A stretch of DNA of 48,882 bases, from assembly GCA_020201435.1 (NCBI GenBank), contig JAIVGS010000003.1, forward strand, positions 1 to 48,882, written 5' to 3'. The stretch is from Myxococcales bacterium (GTDB lineage Bacteria; Myxococcota; Myxococcia; Myxococcales; 40CM-4-68-19). The position numbers were made by a program, and so were the translations under genes. Positions 8,895-16,848 of this stretch are shown one piece after another (within the stretch, counting starts at the first letter, position 1; each line of letters starts with the position of its first letter). The notes under the pieces were generated by a model. That model searched no databases, was not told where the DNA came from, and worked only from the letters and a program-made list of their open reading frames with translations.

Positions 8895-10568
8895 ATGCGA
8901 CTGTGGTGGGCGGGTGCGGCGGCGATCGTGATCGGGTGCGGCGGCCACGACCAGACGCCGCCATCGCAGAACAAGGGTCCGCCGGCGGTCGAGCAGGTCA
9001 CGCTGGCGATCACCACCAGCGGCGACGGCGCGGTGCACGGCGACGTCGATTGCCGCGGCGCCTGCACGCAGCGGTTTGCCAAGGGCAGCAAGGTCGCGCT
9101 GCAGGCGGTCGCGGACAGCGGCGCGAAATTTGCCGGCTGGGGTGGGGCGTGCAGCGGCGACAGCTGCGCGCTCACGCTCGACGCCGACACCGCGGTCACC
9201 GCCACGTTCACCCGGCCACCGCCTCCGCCACCGACGCATCGGCTGTCGGTCTTCGTCGACGGTCACGGAAGCGTGCGTTCGGCTCCCTCCGGAATCGACT
9301 GCGGCGCGACCTGCGCGGCGAGCTTCGACGAAGGCTCCCGGGTCGGCCTCACCCCGGTGCCGGACACGGGGTACGCGTTTTCCGGATGGGGCGGCGCGTG
9401 CAACGGGGCGGGCGGCTGCGTGGTCACGATGACCGGCGACGCGAACGTCTCGGCGAAGTTCGACGCGCTGCCGCCGCAGATGTTCTCGGTCACGCTGTCG
9501 GTGAGCGGTCCCGGCAAGATCACCGGCAACGGCTTCGATTGCCCCGGCAGCGTCTGCTCGATGCAGATCGCGGCCGGAACCACGTTGGCGCTGACCCCGA
9601 TGCCAAACGCGGATGCTCGTTTCATGGGCTGGTCGGGCTGCAGCGGCTCGTGCAACCTGACGGTGACCCAGAACCTGTCGATCGGCGCGCGATTCGAGAA
9701 CGAGGTGCTGGCGCTCGCGCCGTCCGATGGCACCAACGAGATTTTCCTCGCCATCAACTCGACGCAGGTGTTCTACTGGCGCTACGGCAACGGCATCTGG
9801 GGCATCTGGTCGGTCCCGAAGTCGGGCGGCACGGCGAGTCTCGTGTCGTCCGCGTGCTGCGCGAACAAGATGTTCGTCGCCGACGACAGCTACGTCTACT
9901 GGTCCGACTGGTCGGGGATCTACCGCGCTCCCGCCAGCGGAGGCGCATCGCAGCGGCTGTTCACCAGATCCAGCGTGAATGCGATCGCGGTCGACGGCGA
10001 CCGCCTCTTCTGGACCGAGATGCCGTACTACGCGGGCGGCGTCGGTGCCGTCTATTCCGGCAGCACGTCGGGCGGCGCGGTGATGCAGCTCACCTCGGCG
10101 AACCCGACCGGCGGCCTCGCCGTCGACTCGCAGAACGTGTACTGGACCGATCAACACGAGATCGGACGCGTTTCGCGGGCGGGCGGCGCCTCGCAGTTCC
10201 CGATCCAGTGCGGCGGTTGCGTTCCGTGGGTCGTCCGGCTCGACTTCGACACCATCTATTACCGGAACCTCGACGGCGACACATGGGCGCGCGGCAAGGC
10301 CGGCGGCGACTTCCACCAGCTGAACACCGGCAACCCTCGCAGCAACAACCTCACCCACGTCGATCTCGACGTGAACGCGAAGGTCGGCTACTGGCCCTGG
10401 AACGACTTCACCGGCAACAGCCGGAACGGCCTCTTCAAGGCCAACGCCGACGGCAGCGGCTGGACCGCGATCCAGACGTCCTCGGATGCTCTCTGGTACA
10501 GCGTACGGGTGGACGACAACTACATTTTCTACATCCACACCGGCGGGCTCTACCGGCGGCTGAAGTAA
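8895..10568 (+). CDS. Lipoprotein with three InlB-type repeats and a YWTD-like propeller
   Basis: 557-residue predicted lipoprotein: MRLWWAGAAAIVIGC has a lipobox (VIGC) with Cys15 as +1. Three repeats of about 70 residues follow (about 35-106, 117-190 and 196-265), each ending in a GWGG/GWSG segment and a T-F or A-x-F strand, as in divergent InlB B-repeat domains. Each repeat carries two CxxxC/CxxxxC-like pairs (DCRGAC with ACSGDSC; DCGATC with ACNGAGGC; DCPGSVC with GCSGSC), suggesting disulfide staples. A Pro-rich linker (PPPPPP) separates repeats 1 and 2. The C-terminal half repeats VYWSDWSGIYR and VYWTDQHEIGR blocks typical of YWTD-type beta-propellers. GGGGGA at 8884-8889 serves as the ribosome site for ATG 8895. 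The longer open frame upstream is antisense to tyrA and the receptor and is rejected. Ligand unknown. Confidence 0.85.
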   Translation: MRLWWAGAAAIVIGCGGHDQTPPSQNKGPPAVEQVTLAITTSGDGAVHGDVDCRGACTQRFAKGSKVALQAVADSGAKFAGWGGACSGDSCALTLDADTAVTATFTRPPPPPPTHRLSVFVDGHGSVRSAPSGIDCGATCAASFDEGSRVGLTPVPDTGYAFSGWGGACNGAGGCVVTMTGDANVSAKFDALPPQMFSVTLSVSGPGKITGNGFDCPGSVCSMQIAAGTTLALTPMPNADARFMGWSGCSGSCNLTVTQNLSIGARFENEVLALAPSDGTNEIFLAINSTQVFYWRYGNGIWGIWSVPKSGGTASLVSSACCANKMFVADDSYVYWSDWSGIYRAPASGGASQRLFTRSSVNAIAVDGDRLFWTEMPYYAGGVGAVYSGSTSGGAVMQLTSANPTGGLAVDSQNVYWTDQHEIGRVSRAGGASQFPIQCGGCVPWVVRLDFDTIYYRNLDGDTWARGKAGGDFHQLNTGNPRSNNLTHVDLDVNAKVGYWPWNDFTGNSRNGLFKANADGSGWTAIQTSSDALWYSVRVDDNYIFYIHTGGLYRRLK

Positions 10569-10570
10569 CG

Positions 10571-12160
10571 TCAGTGCGCGTCGATGAAGCCGCCGTGCTT
10601 TTCGAGGAAGTCCTCGTAGCCGCCGGCGAAGTCTTCCATGCCGCCGTGATGGAAGGCGAAGATGCGGGTCGCGGCGGTGTCGATCAGGTCGCGATCGTGG
10701 GCGACGAAGATCACCGTGCCGGGATAATTCGAGAGGCCGTCGCCGAGAGCTGAGATCGATTCCAGGTCGAGGTGGTTGGTCGGCTCGTCCAGGACCAGCA
10801 CGTTCGGCTTCACCAGCATCAGCTTGCAGAACAGCAATCGCACGGCTTCGCCGCCGGAGAGCGCCTTGGTCGGCTTCATCCCTTCGTCGCCGCGGAACAG
10901 CATCCGCCCGAGCAGCCCGCGGATCTCCTCGTTGCCCGCGCCGGGATCGATGTCGTGCAGGTAGTCGAAACAGGTGGTGTTGGCCGGGATGATCGGCTTC
11001 ACGTCCTGCGGCATGTACCCGATCTGCGCCTCGTGGCCCCAGATGACCTTGCCGGCGCCCGGCTCGAGCTCGCCGATCAAGGTGCGAACGAACGTGGTCT
11101 TGCCGACTCCGTTGCGGCCGACGACGGCGACCTTCTCGCCTTTGGTGATCAATGCCGAGAAGTTGGTGAACAAGGGCTTGTCGAATCCTTTCGACAAACC
11201 CTCGATGGTCAGCGTCTGTTTCCCGCTCGGCCGCTTCTGCTCGAACTTGATGAAGGGGCGCGCGATGTTCGACTTCTTCATGTCGGTCAAGGACAGCTTC
11301 TCGAGCTGCTTGATCCGGCTCTGCACCTGCGAGGCGCGGGTGCCCGCGGAGAACCGCGCGACGAACTCCTGCAGCTGCTCGCGCTTCTTCATCTTGTCGG
11401 CGTTCTCCGACTCGATGCGGCTGCGCACCTGGGCCTTGGCGCGCACCATGTCGTCGTAGTTGCCGCCGTAGGTGATGATCGTCTCGTAGTCGATGTCGGC
11501 GATGTGCGTGCAGATCGCATTCAGGAAGTGGCGGTCGTGCGAGATGACGATCAGCGTCCCTTCGTATTGAAGGAGAAAATCTTCCAGCCAGTGGATCGAG
11601 TCGAGATCGAGAGAGTTGGTTGGCTCGTCGAGGAGCAGCGCAGTCGGCTTTCCGAACAGCGCCTGCGCGAGCAGGACGCGCACCTTGTTGCCGCCGGTCA
11701 CCTCGCGCATGACCTTGTGGTGGTCCTGCTCGAAGATGCCGAGGCCGTCGAGAAGCGTCGCCGCCTGCGCTTCGGCGGAATAGCCGTCCTCCTCGGCGAT
11801 GGTGCCTTCGAGCTCGCCGAGGCGCGAGCCGTCCTCGTCGGTGAGATCCGGCTTGGCGAGCAGGCGATCCTTCTCCTGCATCGCCTCCCAGAGGACGGTG
11901 TTCCCCATCAGCACGGTGTCGATCACGCGCTTGTCCTCGAACGCGTACTGGTCCTGCTTGAGGACCGAGAAGCGCTTGGGCCGCGAGATGACGCCGGTGT
12001 CCGGCTCGAGATCGCCGGCGAGGATCTTCATGAACGTGGTCTTGCCCGCTCCGTTGGGGCCGGTGAGGCCGTAACGGCGGCCCGGCGGGAACGCCGTGCT
12101 GACGTTCTCGAACAGCTTCTTGCCGGCAAACGCCTTGGTGACGTCCTGAACCTGGATCAT
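10571..12160 (-). CDS. ybiT: ABC-F family ATPase, YbiT type
   Basis: 529-residue soluble protein with two ABC ATPase domains and no membrane segments, the ABC-F layout (ribosome-associated translation factors). Domain 1 has Walker A GPNGAGKTT, signature TGGNKVRVLLAQALF and Walker B ALLLDEPTNSLD. A basic linker (KAQVRSRIESENADKMKKREQ) follows. Domain 2 has GRNGVGKTT, LSGGEAVRLLFCKLML and VLVLDEPTNHLD. Length and the start MIQVQDVTK agree with E. coli YbiT (about 530 residues). A GTG seven codons upstream is possible but less likely. The ybiT role in ribosome function is a family inference; no resistance role is suggested by the context. Confidence 0.9.
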   Translation of the reverse strand: MIQVQDVTKAFAGKKLFENVSTAFPPGRRYGLTGPNGAGKTTFMKILAGDLEPDTGVISRPKRFSVLKQDQYAFEDKRVIDTVLMGNTVLWEAMQEKDRLLAKPDLTDEDGSRLGELEGTIAEEDGYSAEAQAATLLDGLGIFEQDHHKVMREVTGGNKVRVLLAQALFGKPTALLLDEPTNSLDLDSIHWLEDFLLQYEGTLIVISHDRHFLNAICTHIADIDYETIITYGGNYDDMVRAKAQVRSRIESENADKMKKREQLQEFVARFSAGTRASQVQSRIKQLEKLSLTDMKKSNIARPFIKFEQKRPSGKQTLTIEGLSKGFDKPLFTNFSALITKGEKVAVVGRNGVGKTTFVRTLIGELEPGAGKVIWGHEAQIGYMPQDVKPIIPANTTCFDYLHDIDPGAGNEEIRGLLGRMLFRGDEGMKPTKALSGGEAVRLLFCKLMLVKPNVLVLDEPTNHLDLESISALGDGLSNYPGTVIFVAHDRDLIDTAATRIFAFHHGGMEDFAGGYEDFLEKHGGFIDAH

Positions 12161-12197
12161 GAGGGGCGGTGCAGATAACACACCGGCCCGTCTCTTG

Positions 12198-12602
12198 CTA
12201 TCCCGCAGGCGGGCGCGTGACCTCGGGCACCGGAGTGGTCTGCTTCACCAGCCAGGCCTTCGCTTCCTCGACCGTCTCGAAGGCGGCCAGGCGGCGGCCG
12301 CTGAAGGCGTTGATCACCCGGTAGATCACGCGTTGCAGAGCGGACATGCCGACGACCGCGCCCGCCATCACCCAGGGCTGATCGTGCTTCGCGAGATTCT
12401 TCAGCGCCTGCACGATCCGGTCGTCGAACCTGGAATGCTCTACGTTCACCAGCGTGAGCAGCTCCTTGCGCTTCGGCTGCACCGCGACGAACAGCCGCGC
12501 CTGCTCGATGATTCGCAGGCCCTCCTCGACGTCGTCTACGCCGGAGAAGTCCATGTAGACGATGCGGCGTCCCGCGTGTTCGATGAATTTCGTGCGATTC
12601 AT
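12198..12602 (-). CDS. STAS/SEC14-like small protein
   Basis: 134-residue soluble protein beginning MNRTKFIEHAGRRIVYMDFSGV, followed by an alternating alpha/beta pattern (LLTLVNVEHSRFD, QPWVMAGAVVGM, FSGRRLAAFETVEEAKAWL). This matches the small family often annotated as STAS/SEC14 domain proteins, proposed to act as switch or binding modules; no biochemical role is established that I can name. It begins 2 bp after the RegA-like regulator stop, so it is almost certainly the last gene of the hydroxylase-regB-regA operon. The longer frame upstream overlaps the regulator and is not real. Confidence 0.75.
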   Translation of the reverse strand: MNRTKFIEHAGRRIVYMDFSGVDDVEEGLRIIEQARLFVAVQPKRKELLTLVNVEHSRFDDRIVQALKNLAKHDQPWVMAGAVVGMSALQRVIYRVINAFSGRRLAAFETVEEAKAWLVKQTTPVPEVTRPPAG

Positions 12603-12604
12603 GG

Positions 12605-13117
12605 TCACGCCTTGGGCGGATGCTTCTGCAGCTTTCGTTGCAGCGTGCGCCGGTGCATCTTCAGGCGCCGCGCCGCTTCCGAGATGTTGCCGTTGCAGTC
12701 GGCGAGGATGCGGTTCAGGTATTCCCACTCCTGGCGATCGAGCGAAGGGACGTCGGTGTTGGGGGGCGGCCGTTTGCCCTGCAGCGCGGCCTCGATCTCC
12801 TCGGCGTCGGCGGGCTTGTTGAGATAGTTCGACGCGCCGAGGCGGATCGCTTCGACGGCGGTGCCGATGGTTCCGTAGCCGGTGAGCACCACCACCTGCG
12901 GCGGCGGAGAGAGCGCCCGCAGCGCTCGCACCACGTCGAGCCCGGAGCCGCCCGGCATGCGCAGATCGACGACCGCATAGTGCGGCGTGCCCTCGCGCAG
13001 CGCCGGTTCGACCTCGGCCGGCGCTCCGGCGAGCGAGACCTCGTAGCCGCGCCGGAGGAACGCGTTGCGCAGCGCGAGACGAAACGGCTCGTCGTCGTCG
13101 ACGATCAGGATGCGCAT
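12605..13117 (-). CDS. regA: RegA/ActR/PrrA-type response regulator
   Basis: 170-residue response regulator. The receiver domain has the acidic pocket (VDDDE near the N-terminus), phosphoacceptor Asp51 in VVDLRMPGG, Thr79 and Lys101 (LNKPAD). The C-terminus is a Fis-like helix-turn-helix with NISEAARRLKMHRRTLQRKL, essentially the RegA/PrrA/ActR signature. In alphaproteobacteria this regulator controls respiration, carbon fixation and other redox-linked genes. It lies 22 bp downstream of the RegB-like kinase and 2 bp upstream of the STAS/SEC14 gene. Orthology to RegA is strong by motif; the regulon here is unknown. Confidence 0.9.
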   Translation of the reverse strand: MRILIVDDDEPFRLALRNAFLRRGYEVSLAGAPAEVEPALREGTPHYAVVDLRMPGGSGLDVVRALRALSPPPQVVVLTGYGTIGTAVEAIRLGASNYLNKPADAEEIEAALQGKRPPPNTDVPSLDRQEWEYLNRILADCNGNISEAARRLKMHRRTLQRKLQKHPPKA

Positions 13118-13139
13118 CGCGTCTTTTTTATCAATGTTT

Positions 13140-14387
13140 TCAGACTTCGGGAACGGTCAGCGTGATGCGCGTGCCGCGGCCCTCGGTGGATTCGACCCTC
13201 ATCTCGCCGCCTTCGCGCTCGACGACGTGGCGGGCCAGATAGAGCCCGAGCCCGGTGCCGTGGCCGGGCTCCTTGGTGGTGAAAAACGGCTCGCCGATGC
13301 GGCGAAGGAGCGCCTCGGGGACGCCGACGCCGTTGTCGGCGACCGTCAGGTGCAGCTCGTCGCGCGACCGGGACAGGGAGACGCGCACTTCGCGCGCGGG
13401 CCGGCCCTCGGTGGCTTCCGCGGCGTTGTCGAGAAGATTGGCGATCGCCTGCTCGAACGCGCGAACCGGCAGGCAGGCCCGTGCTCGCGTCGCGCCGGGC
13501 TCCACCGCCAGCTGCGGCTGCGGGCCGGGCCGCCCTTCGTGCCAGCGCCTGACCGCGGCCTCGACGACCGGAGCGACCTCGAACTCTTTCGCCTCCTCCG
13601 ATTCGGCGCCGCCGCGGGGGGCGAGCATGTTGCTGATGATCTCCTTGCAACGCTGCACCTGCCGGCGGATCTCCTCGGCCTCGGCCCGGCGATCGCCGTC
13701 GAGCTGCGCCGCGAGCTCACCGGCGAGGATCGCGATGGTGCCGAGCGGAGTGTTGAGCTCGTGCGCGGTGCCGGCCGCGAGCGTGCCGAGAGCGGCGAGG
13801 CGTTCGGCGGCTTCGGCGTCCGATCGCGCGCGATCGAGCTGCTCGCCGCGCTTGCGCAGCGACTCGCTCATCCGCAGCGAGAAGGTGGTGACGAACGCGG
13901 CCGCGACGACGAAGGCGATGAAGCGCCCGCGCAGGTGGAGCAGCGTCGAGTCGCCGCGGAGGACCAGCTCCTCGGCGGGAATGATCTGAAGGCCGCTGAA
14001 AGCGAGGACGCTGCAGGCGGCGACGAAGGTGCTCCAGCGCGCGGGCAGGATCACCGCGCTGATCGTGATGTGGACCAGGTAGAGCACGGCGAACGGGTTC
14101 TCGCGGCCGCCGGAGAGCGCGAGCAGCGCGGTGAGCTCGGCGATGTCGGCGAGCAGGTTGAGCGCGCAGGCGCGATCGGTCGGCCGCCCGCCGCGCGCGA
14201 GCCACACCTGGACCGCGACGTTGCCGAGCGCGAGCGCGCCGCAGGCCGCGAACATCGCGGGGAACGGGAGCGGGCTGTCGAGAAACCGGCTCGCGAGCAG
14301 GATGGTGATCACCTGCCCGCCCACTGCGCCCCAGCGCAGCCGGACGATCCAGCGCAGGTTGATTCGCGCCGCGGACTCAACGCTCAT
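13140..14387 (-). CDS. regB: RegB/PrrB/ActS-type redox sensor histidine kinase
   Basis: 415-residue membrane histidine kinase. About six transmembrane segments occupy residues 1-170 and include GGRENPF at 93-99, matching the GGxxNPF heptapeptide linked to quinone sensing in RegB. The H-box AAGTAHELNTPLGT carries the phosphorylated His209. In the dimer helix, QVQRCKEI places Cys247 where RegB has its redox-active cysteine. N box NLLDNAAEA, G1 DNGVGVP and G2 GTGLGL follow. Known RegB kinases lower their activity when the quinone pool or the cysteine is oxidised; that this protein does so is inferred from the conserved residues. Its start overlaps the upstream fatty acid hydroxylase stop by 11 bases. 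Confidence 0.92.
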   Translation of the reverse strand: MSVESAARINLRWIVRLRWGAVGGQVITILLASRFLDSPLPFPAMFAACGALALGNVAVQVWLARGGRPTDRACALNLLADIAELTALLALSGGRENPFAVLYLVHITISAVILPARWSTFVAACSVLAFSGLQIIPAEELVLRGDSTLLHLRGRFIAFVVAAAFVTTFSLRMSESLRKRGEQLDRARSDAEAAERLAALGTLAAGTAHELNTPLGTIAILAGELAAQLDGDRRAEAEEIRRQVQRCKEIISNMLAPRGGAESEEAKEFEVAPVVEAAVRRWHEGRPGPQPQLAVEPGATRARACLPVRAFEQAIANLLDNAAEATEGRPAREVRVSLSRSRDELHLTVADNGVGVPEALLRRIGEPFFTTKEPGHGTGLGLYLARHVVEREGGEMRVESTEGRGTRITLTVPEV

Positions 14388-14991
14388 GGGTGCCGAACAG
14401 CCGGTCGCAGATCGGGAACGTGATGTTGAAGTTCGTGCGGTTCATGTTGGCCGGGTCGTGGTGCGCCTGGTGATGGAGGCGCAGCTCCCCGCCGAGGCCG
14501 AGGTGGTACGCGAGGTGGAGCCACTCGTAGAGCAGGTAGTAGGACATCGCGGTGGCGACGAAGAACGCCGCGACGTTCATTCCGGCGACGGCCCGGAGCA
14601 GAAAGCCGATCGGGAGCGCGAATAGCCCGAAGAAGAAGAGGAGCAGCACCGGCGGGAAGAGCACCATCTTGAAATCGCGCGTGCTCTCGAGCTGCATCGA
14701 ATCGTGGGTGAAGAAGTGGTGATGCATCAGCGTATGGCGTTTGAAGACCAGCCCGAGGAACCGGCGGCGGTTGTGCATCGGCCCGCGGTGCGCGAGCCAC
14801 TCGACCAGATTGGCGTAGAGGAACGTGATCGGGACCGTCAGCAGCGACCAGCCCGGGTGTTGCACCTTCATCGCGGCGTACGCGATCACGGAGAACGCGA
14901 GCGCGTTCACGAATCCGAAATGCAGGACGCCGCTGTAGCGCGGCCCGAGGATTTCGGCGCGGGTCTGCGCCCGGAATTCGGCGACCTCCAT
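14377..14991 (-). CDS. Fatty acid hydroxylase / sterol desaturase superfamily protein
   Basis: 204-residue integral membrane protein with four or so hydrophobic segments and the histidine clusters of the di-iron hydroxylase superfamily: HRGPMH, HTLMHHHFF and HHQAHHDP. Such enzymes use O2 and electrons to hydroxylate or desaturate a lipid acyl chain, sterol or carotenoid; the substrate cannot be deduced. It is the first gene of the operon with the RegB/RegA redox pair, which fits redox or oxygen control of an oxygen-using enzyme. Its ATG lies in the palindrome CCATGG (14988-14993), directly back to back with the YcaO gene, so its promoter must lie within the YcaO coding region. Confidence 0.85.
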   Translation of the reverse strand: MEVAEFRAQTRAEILGPRYSGVLHFGFVNALAFSVIAYAAMKVQHPGWSLLTVPITFLYANLVEWLAHRGPMHNRRRFLGLVFKRHTLMHHHFFTHDSMQLESTRDFKMVLFPPVLLLFFFGLFALPIGFLLRAVAGMNVAAFFVATAMSYYLLYEWLHLAYHLGLGGELRLHHQAHHDPANMNRTNFNITFPICDRLFGTHER

Positions 14992-15016
14992 GGGCGCAGC
15001 ATATAACGGCGTCCGG

Positions 15017-15988
15017 GTGGATGACCTGCAGCGAACGCTGGGAGTGACGCGCGTGGCGCGCGTGACCGGGCTCGATCGCGCCGGGGTCGAGGTGGCGTGC
15101 GCGGTGCGGCCGGGCGGGCACGTCCTGCAGGTATCGAACGGGAAGGGCTTCAGCTGGGAGGAAGCGCGCGCCTCCGCGCTGTCGGAAGCCGCCGAGCTCT
15201 GGGCGGCGGAGCGTCCGGTGGCGCGCGATCTCGTCTACGCTTCGATCGACGAGCTCAGCGGCGAGAACGTCGTGTGGCCGAACGATCTCGTCGCTCCCCG
15301 GCTCTGGTCGCGCCGGACGCGGATCGCGTGGGTCCGCGCGACGGACGGCGCGTTCGTTCCGGCGCAGACGGTCTACTGCCCGCCGCAGGGCGCGCCGCCG
15401 CTCGGCCCGGCGGTCTTTCGCTGGAGCACGAACGGGATGGGGGCGCATCCGGTCAAGCGTCTGGCGCTGCAACATGCAGTGCTCGAAGCCTGCGAGCGCG
15501 ATCAGCTCGCCCGGGCGCTGCCGCAGGGATGGACGCGGAAGGCGATCGCGGCGCGCAAGCTCCACGCGTCGTCGCTGCCGCTCTGGCGAAAGCTGCGCGA
15601 CGCGCGGCTCGAGGCGCACGTCTTCGATCTCTCGTCGAGAGACTTGCCGGTTGCGGGCGTGGTGCTGATCGATCTCGACGAGGGGCCGATCCCGGTCACC
15701 GCGGGGTATTGCTGCGCGCTGACGGCGACGCGTGCGGTGAATGGCGCGCTGCTCGAAGCCGCGCAGTCCCGGTTGACCGACCTGCATGGCGCGCGCGAGG
15801 ACGTCGCGCACGCCGGGCCGCCGCGCGGCCTGCGTGAAGCCTGCGAGCGGGCGCGTCCGGTGCGCGGGCTTCGTCAGATGCCGGCGGCGCGCCGGTTGCC
15901 CTCGCTGACGTTCGTCGAGCTCTCGTCCGAGCCGCTGCACGTGGTGAAAGTGATTGCGCCCAGGATGCGCGTTTCGGGGCTGTTGTGA
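15017..15988 (+). CDS. YcaO-domain cyclodehydratase/thioamidation-type enzyme
   Basis: ATP-dependent YcaO enzyme (about 323 residues). ATP-site regions are visible in order: VSNGKGFSWEEARASALSEA with following AAE, then STNGMGAHP with HAVLEACERD, and a third block VTAGYCCALTAT with LLEAAQSR. It lacks the C-terminal PxPxP tail of azoline-forming YcaO proteins. YcaO enzymes encoded beside TfuA activate a backbone amide and install a thioamide; known targets are RiPP precursors and McrA in methanogens. The GTG at 15017 is chosen because it leads directly into DDLQRTLGVTRVARVTGLD; ATG 14990 in the same frame adds nine residues and overlaps the divergent start codon. The gene overlaps TfuA by 4 nt. 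No precursor peptide or leader-binding domain is seen. Confidence 0.88.
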   Translation: MDDLQRTLGVTRVARVTGLDRAGVEVACAVRPGGHVLQVSNGKGFSWEEARASALSEAAELWAAERPVARDLVYASIDELSGENVVWPNDLVAPRLWSRRTRIAWVRATDGAFVPAQTVYCPPQGAPPLGPAVFRWSTNGMGAHPVKRLALQHAVLEACERDQLARALPQGWTRKAIAARKLHASSLPLWRKLRDARLEAHVFDLSSRDLPVAGVVLIDLDEGPIPVTAGYCCALTATRAVNGALLEAAQSRLTDLHGAREDVAHAGPPRGLREACERARPVRGLRQMPAARRLPSLTFVELSSEPLHVVKVIAPRMRVSGLL

Positions 15989-16848
15989 AGATCGCGTTCC
16001 TCGGTCCGTCGCTGTCCGGTTCCGAAGCGCGCGGATTCACGGTGCTGCCTCCCGCGCAGCAGGGGGACGTCTGGCGCGCCCTGCGCAGGAATCCTTCCGT
16101 CATCGCGTTGATCGACGGCGTGTTCGAATCGCGGCCGAGCGTCTGGCACCACGAGATCCTCGACGCGCTCGACGCGGGCGTGGCTGTCTTCGGCGGCGCC
16201 AGCATGGGGGCGTTGCGCGCGGCCGAGCTGCACCCGTTCGGCATGGTCGGCGTGGGGCGGATTTTTCGCTGGTATCGCGACGCGGACGTGATCGACGACG
16301 GAGAGGTCGCGCTGCTGCACGCGGGCGCCGAGCACGGCTGGCGTCCGCTGACGGTGCCGCTGGTGAACATCCGCTGGGCGGCGTCGCAGACCTTGCGGCC
16401 GCGGCAGGCGCGTCGGGTGGTGGAGGCGTGCGCGCGGATCTTCTACCAGGACCGCACCTGGCCGCGCGTTCTGGAGCTTTTGCCGAAAGACGCGCATCGG
16501 GAGTTTCGCGCGCTCGACCTGAAAGCCGCCGACGCTCGCGAGGTGCTGCGTGCGGCCGCTGCTTCGACGTCCAGGCCCGAGCCTTCGCTCCGACGTCCTC
16601 CGCCGTCGTCGCTGGTGCGCACCCGATTGGGGCAACCGCCGAACCTGTTGGCCGGATGGGCGCGCGATCTCGGCCTGCGCGTCGAAGTGCGGCCGACGAG
16701 AGATCTCCTCGCGCTCCGCCGCGCCGAGGACGAAGCCCTGGAACGGCTCGTCCTCGATCACGCCGAGCGGATGGTCAACGACGGAATGCCGCAACCACCG
16801 GTCGATCGAACAGGTCGCGGTAGCGCACGGCGCCGGCGATCGCGATGA
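15985..16848 (+). CDS. TfuA-like protein, YcaO partner
   Basis: 287-residue TfuA-like protein from a GTG start overlapping the YcaO stop (GTGA). The TfuA core is clear at about residues 40-110: IDGVFESRPSVWHHEIL, then GASMGALRAAELHPFGMVG, then IDDGEVALLH. TfuA is the partner that supports thioamide formation by YcaO, presumably by helping supply sulfur. Beyond the core is a long Pro/Arg-rich extension ending in RGSARRRRSR; its last 74 bases run antisense into the 3' end of the convergent membrane gene. With no precursor, transporter or peptidase nearby, the target is unknown and may be a housekeeping protein or a precursor encoded elsewhere. Confidence 0.87.
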   Translation: MKIAFLGPSLSGSEARGFTVLPPAQQGDVWRALRRNPSVIALIDGVFESRPSVWHHEILDALDAGVAVFGGASMGALRAAELHPFGMVGVGRIFRWYRDADVIDDGEVALLHAGAEHGWRPLTVPLVNIRWAASQTLRPRQARRVVEACARIFYQDRTWPRVLELLPKDAHREFRALDLKAADAREVLRAAAASTSRPEPSLRRPPPSSLVRTRLGQPPNLLAGWARDLGLRVEVRPTRDLLALRRAEDEALERLVLDHAERMVNDGMPQPPVDRTGRGSARRRRSR

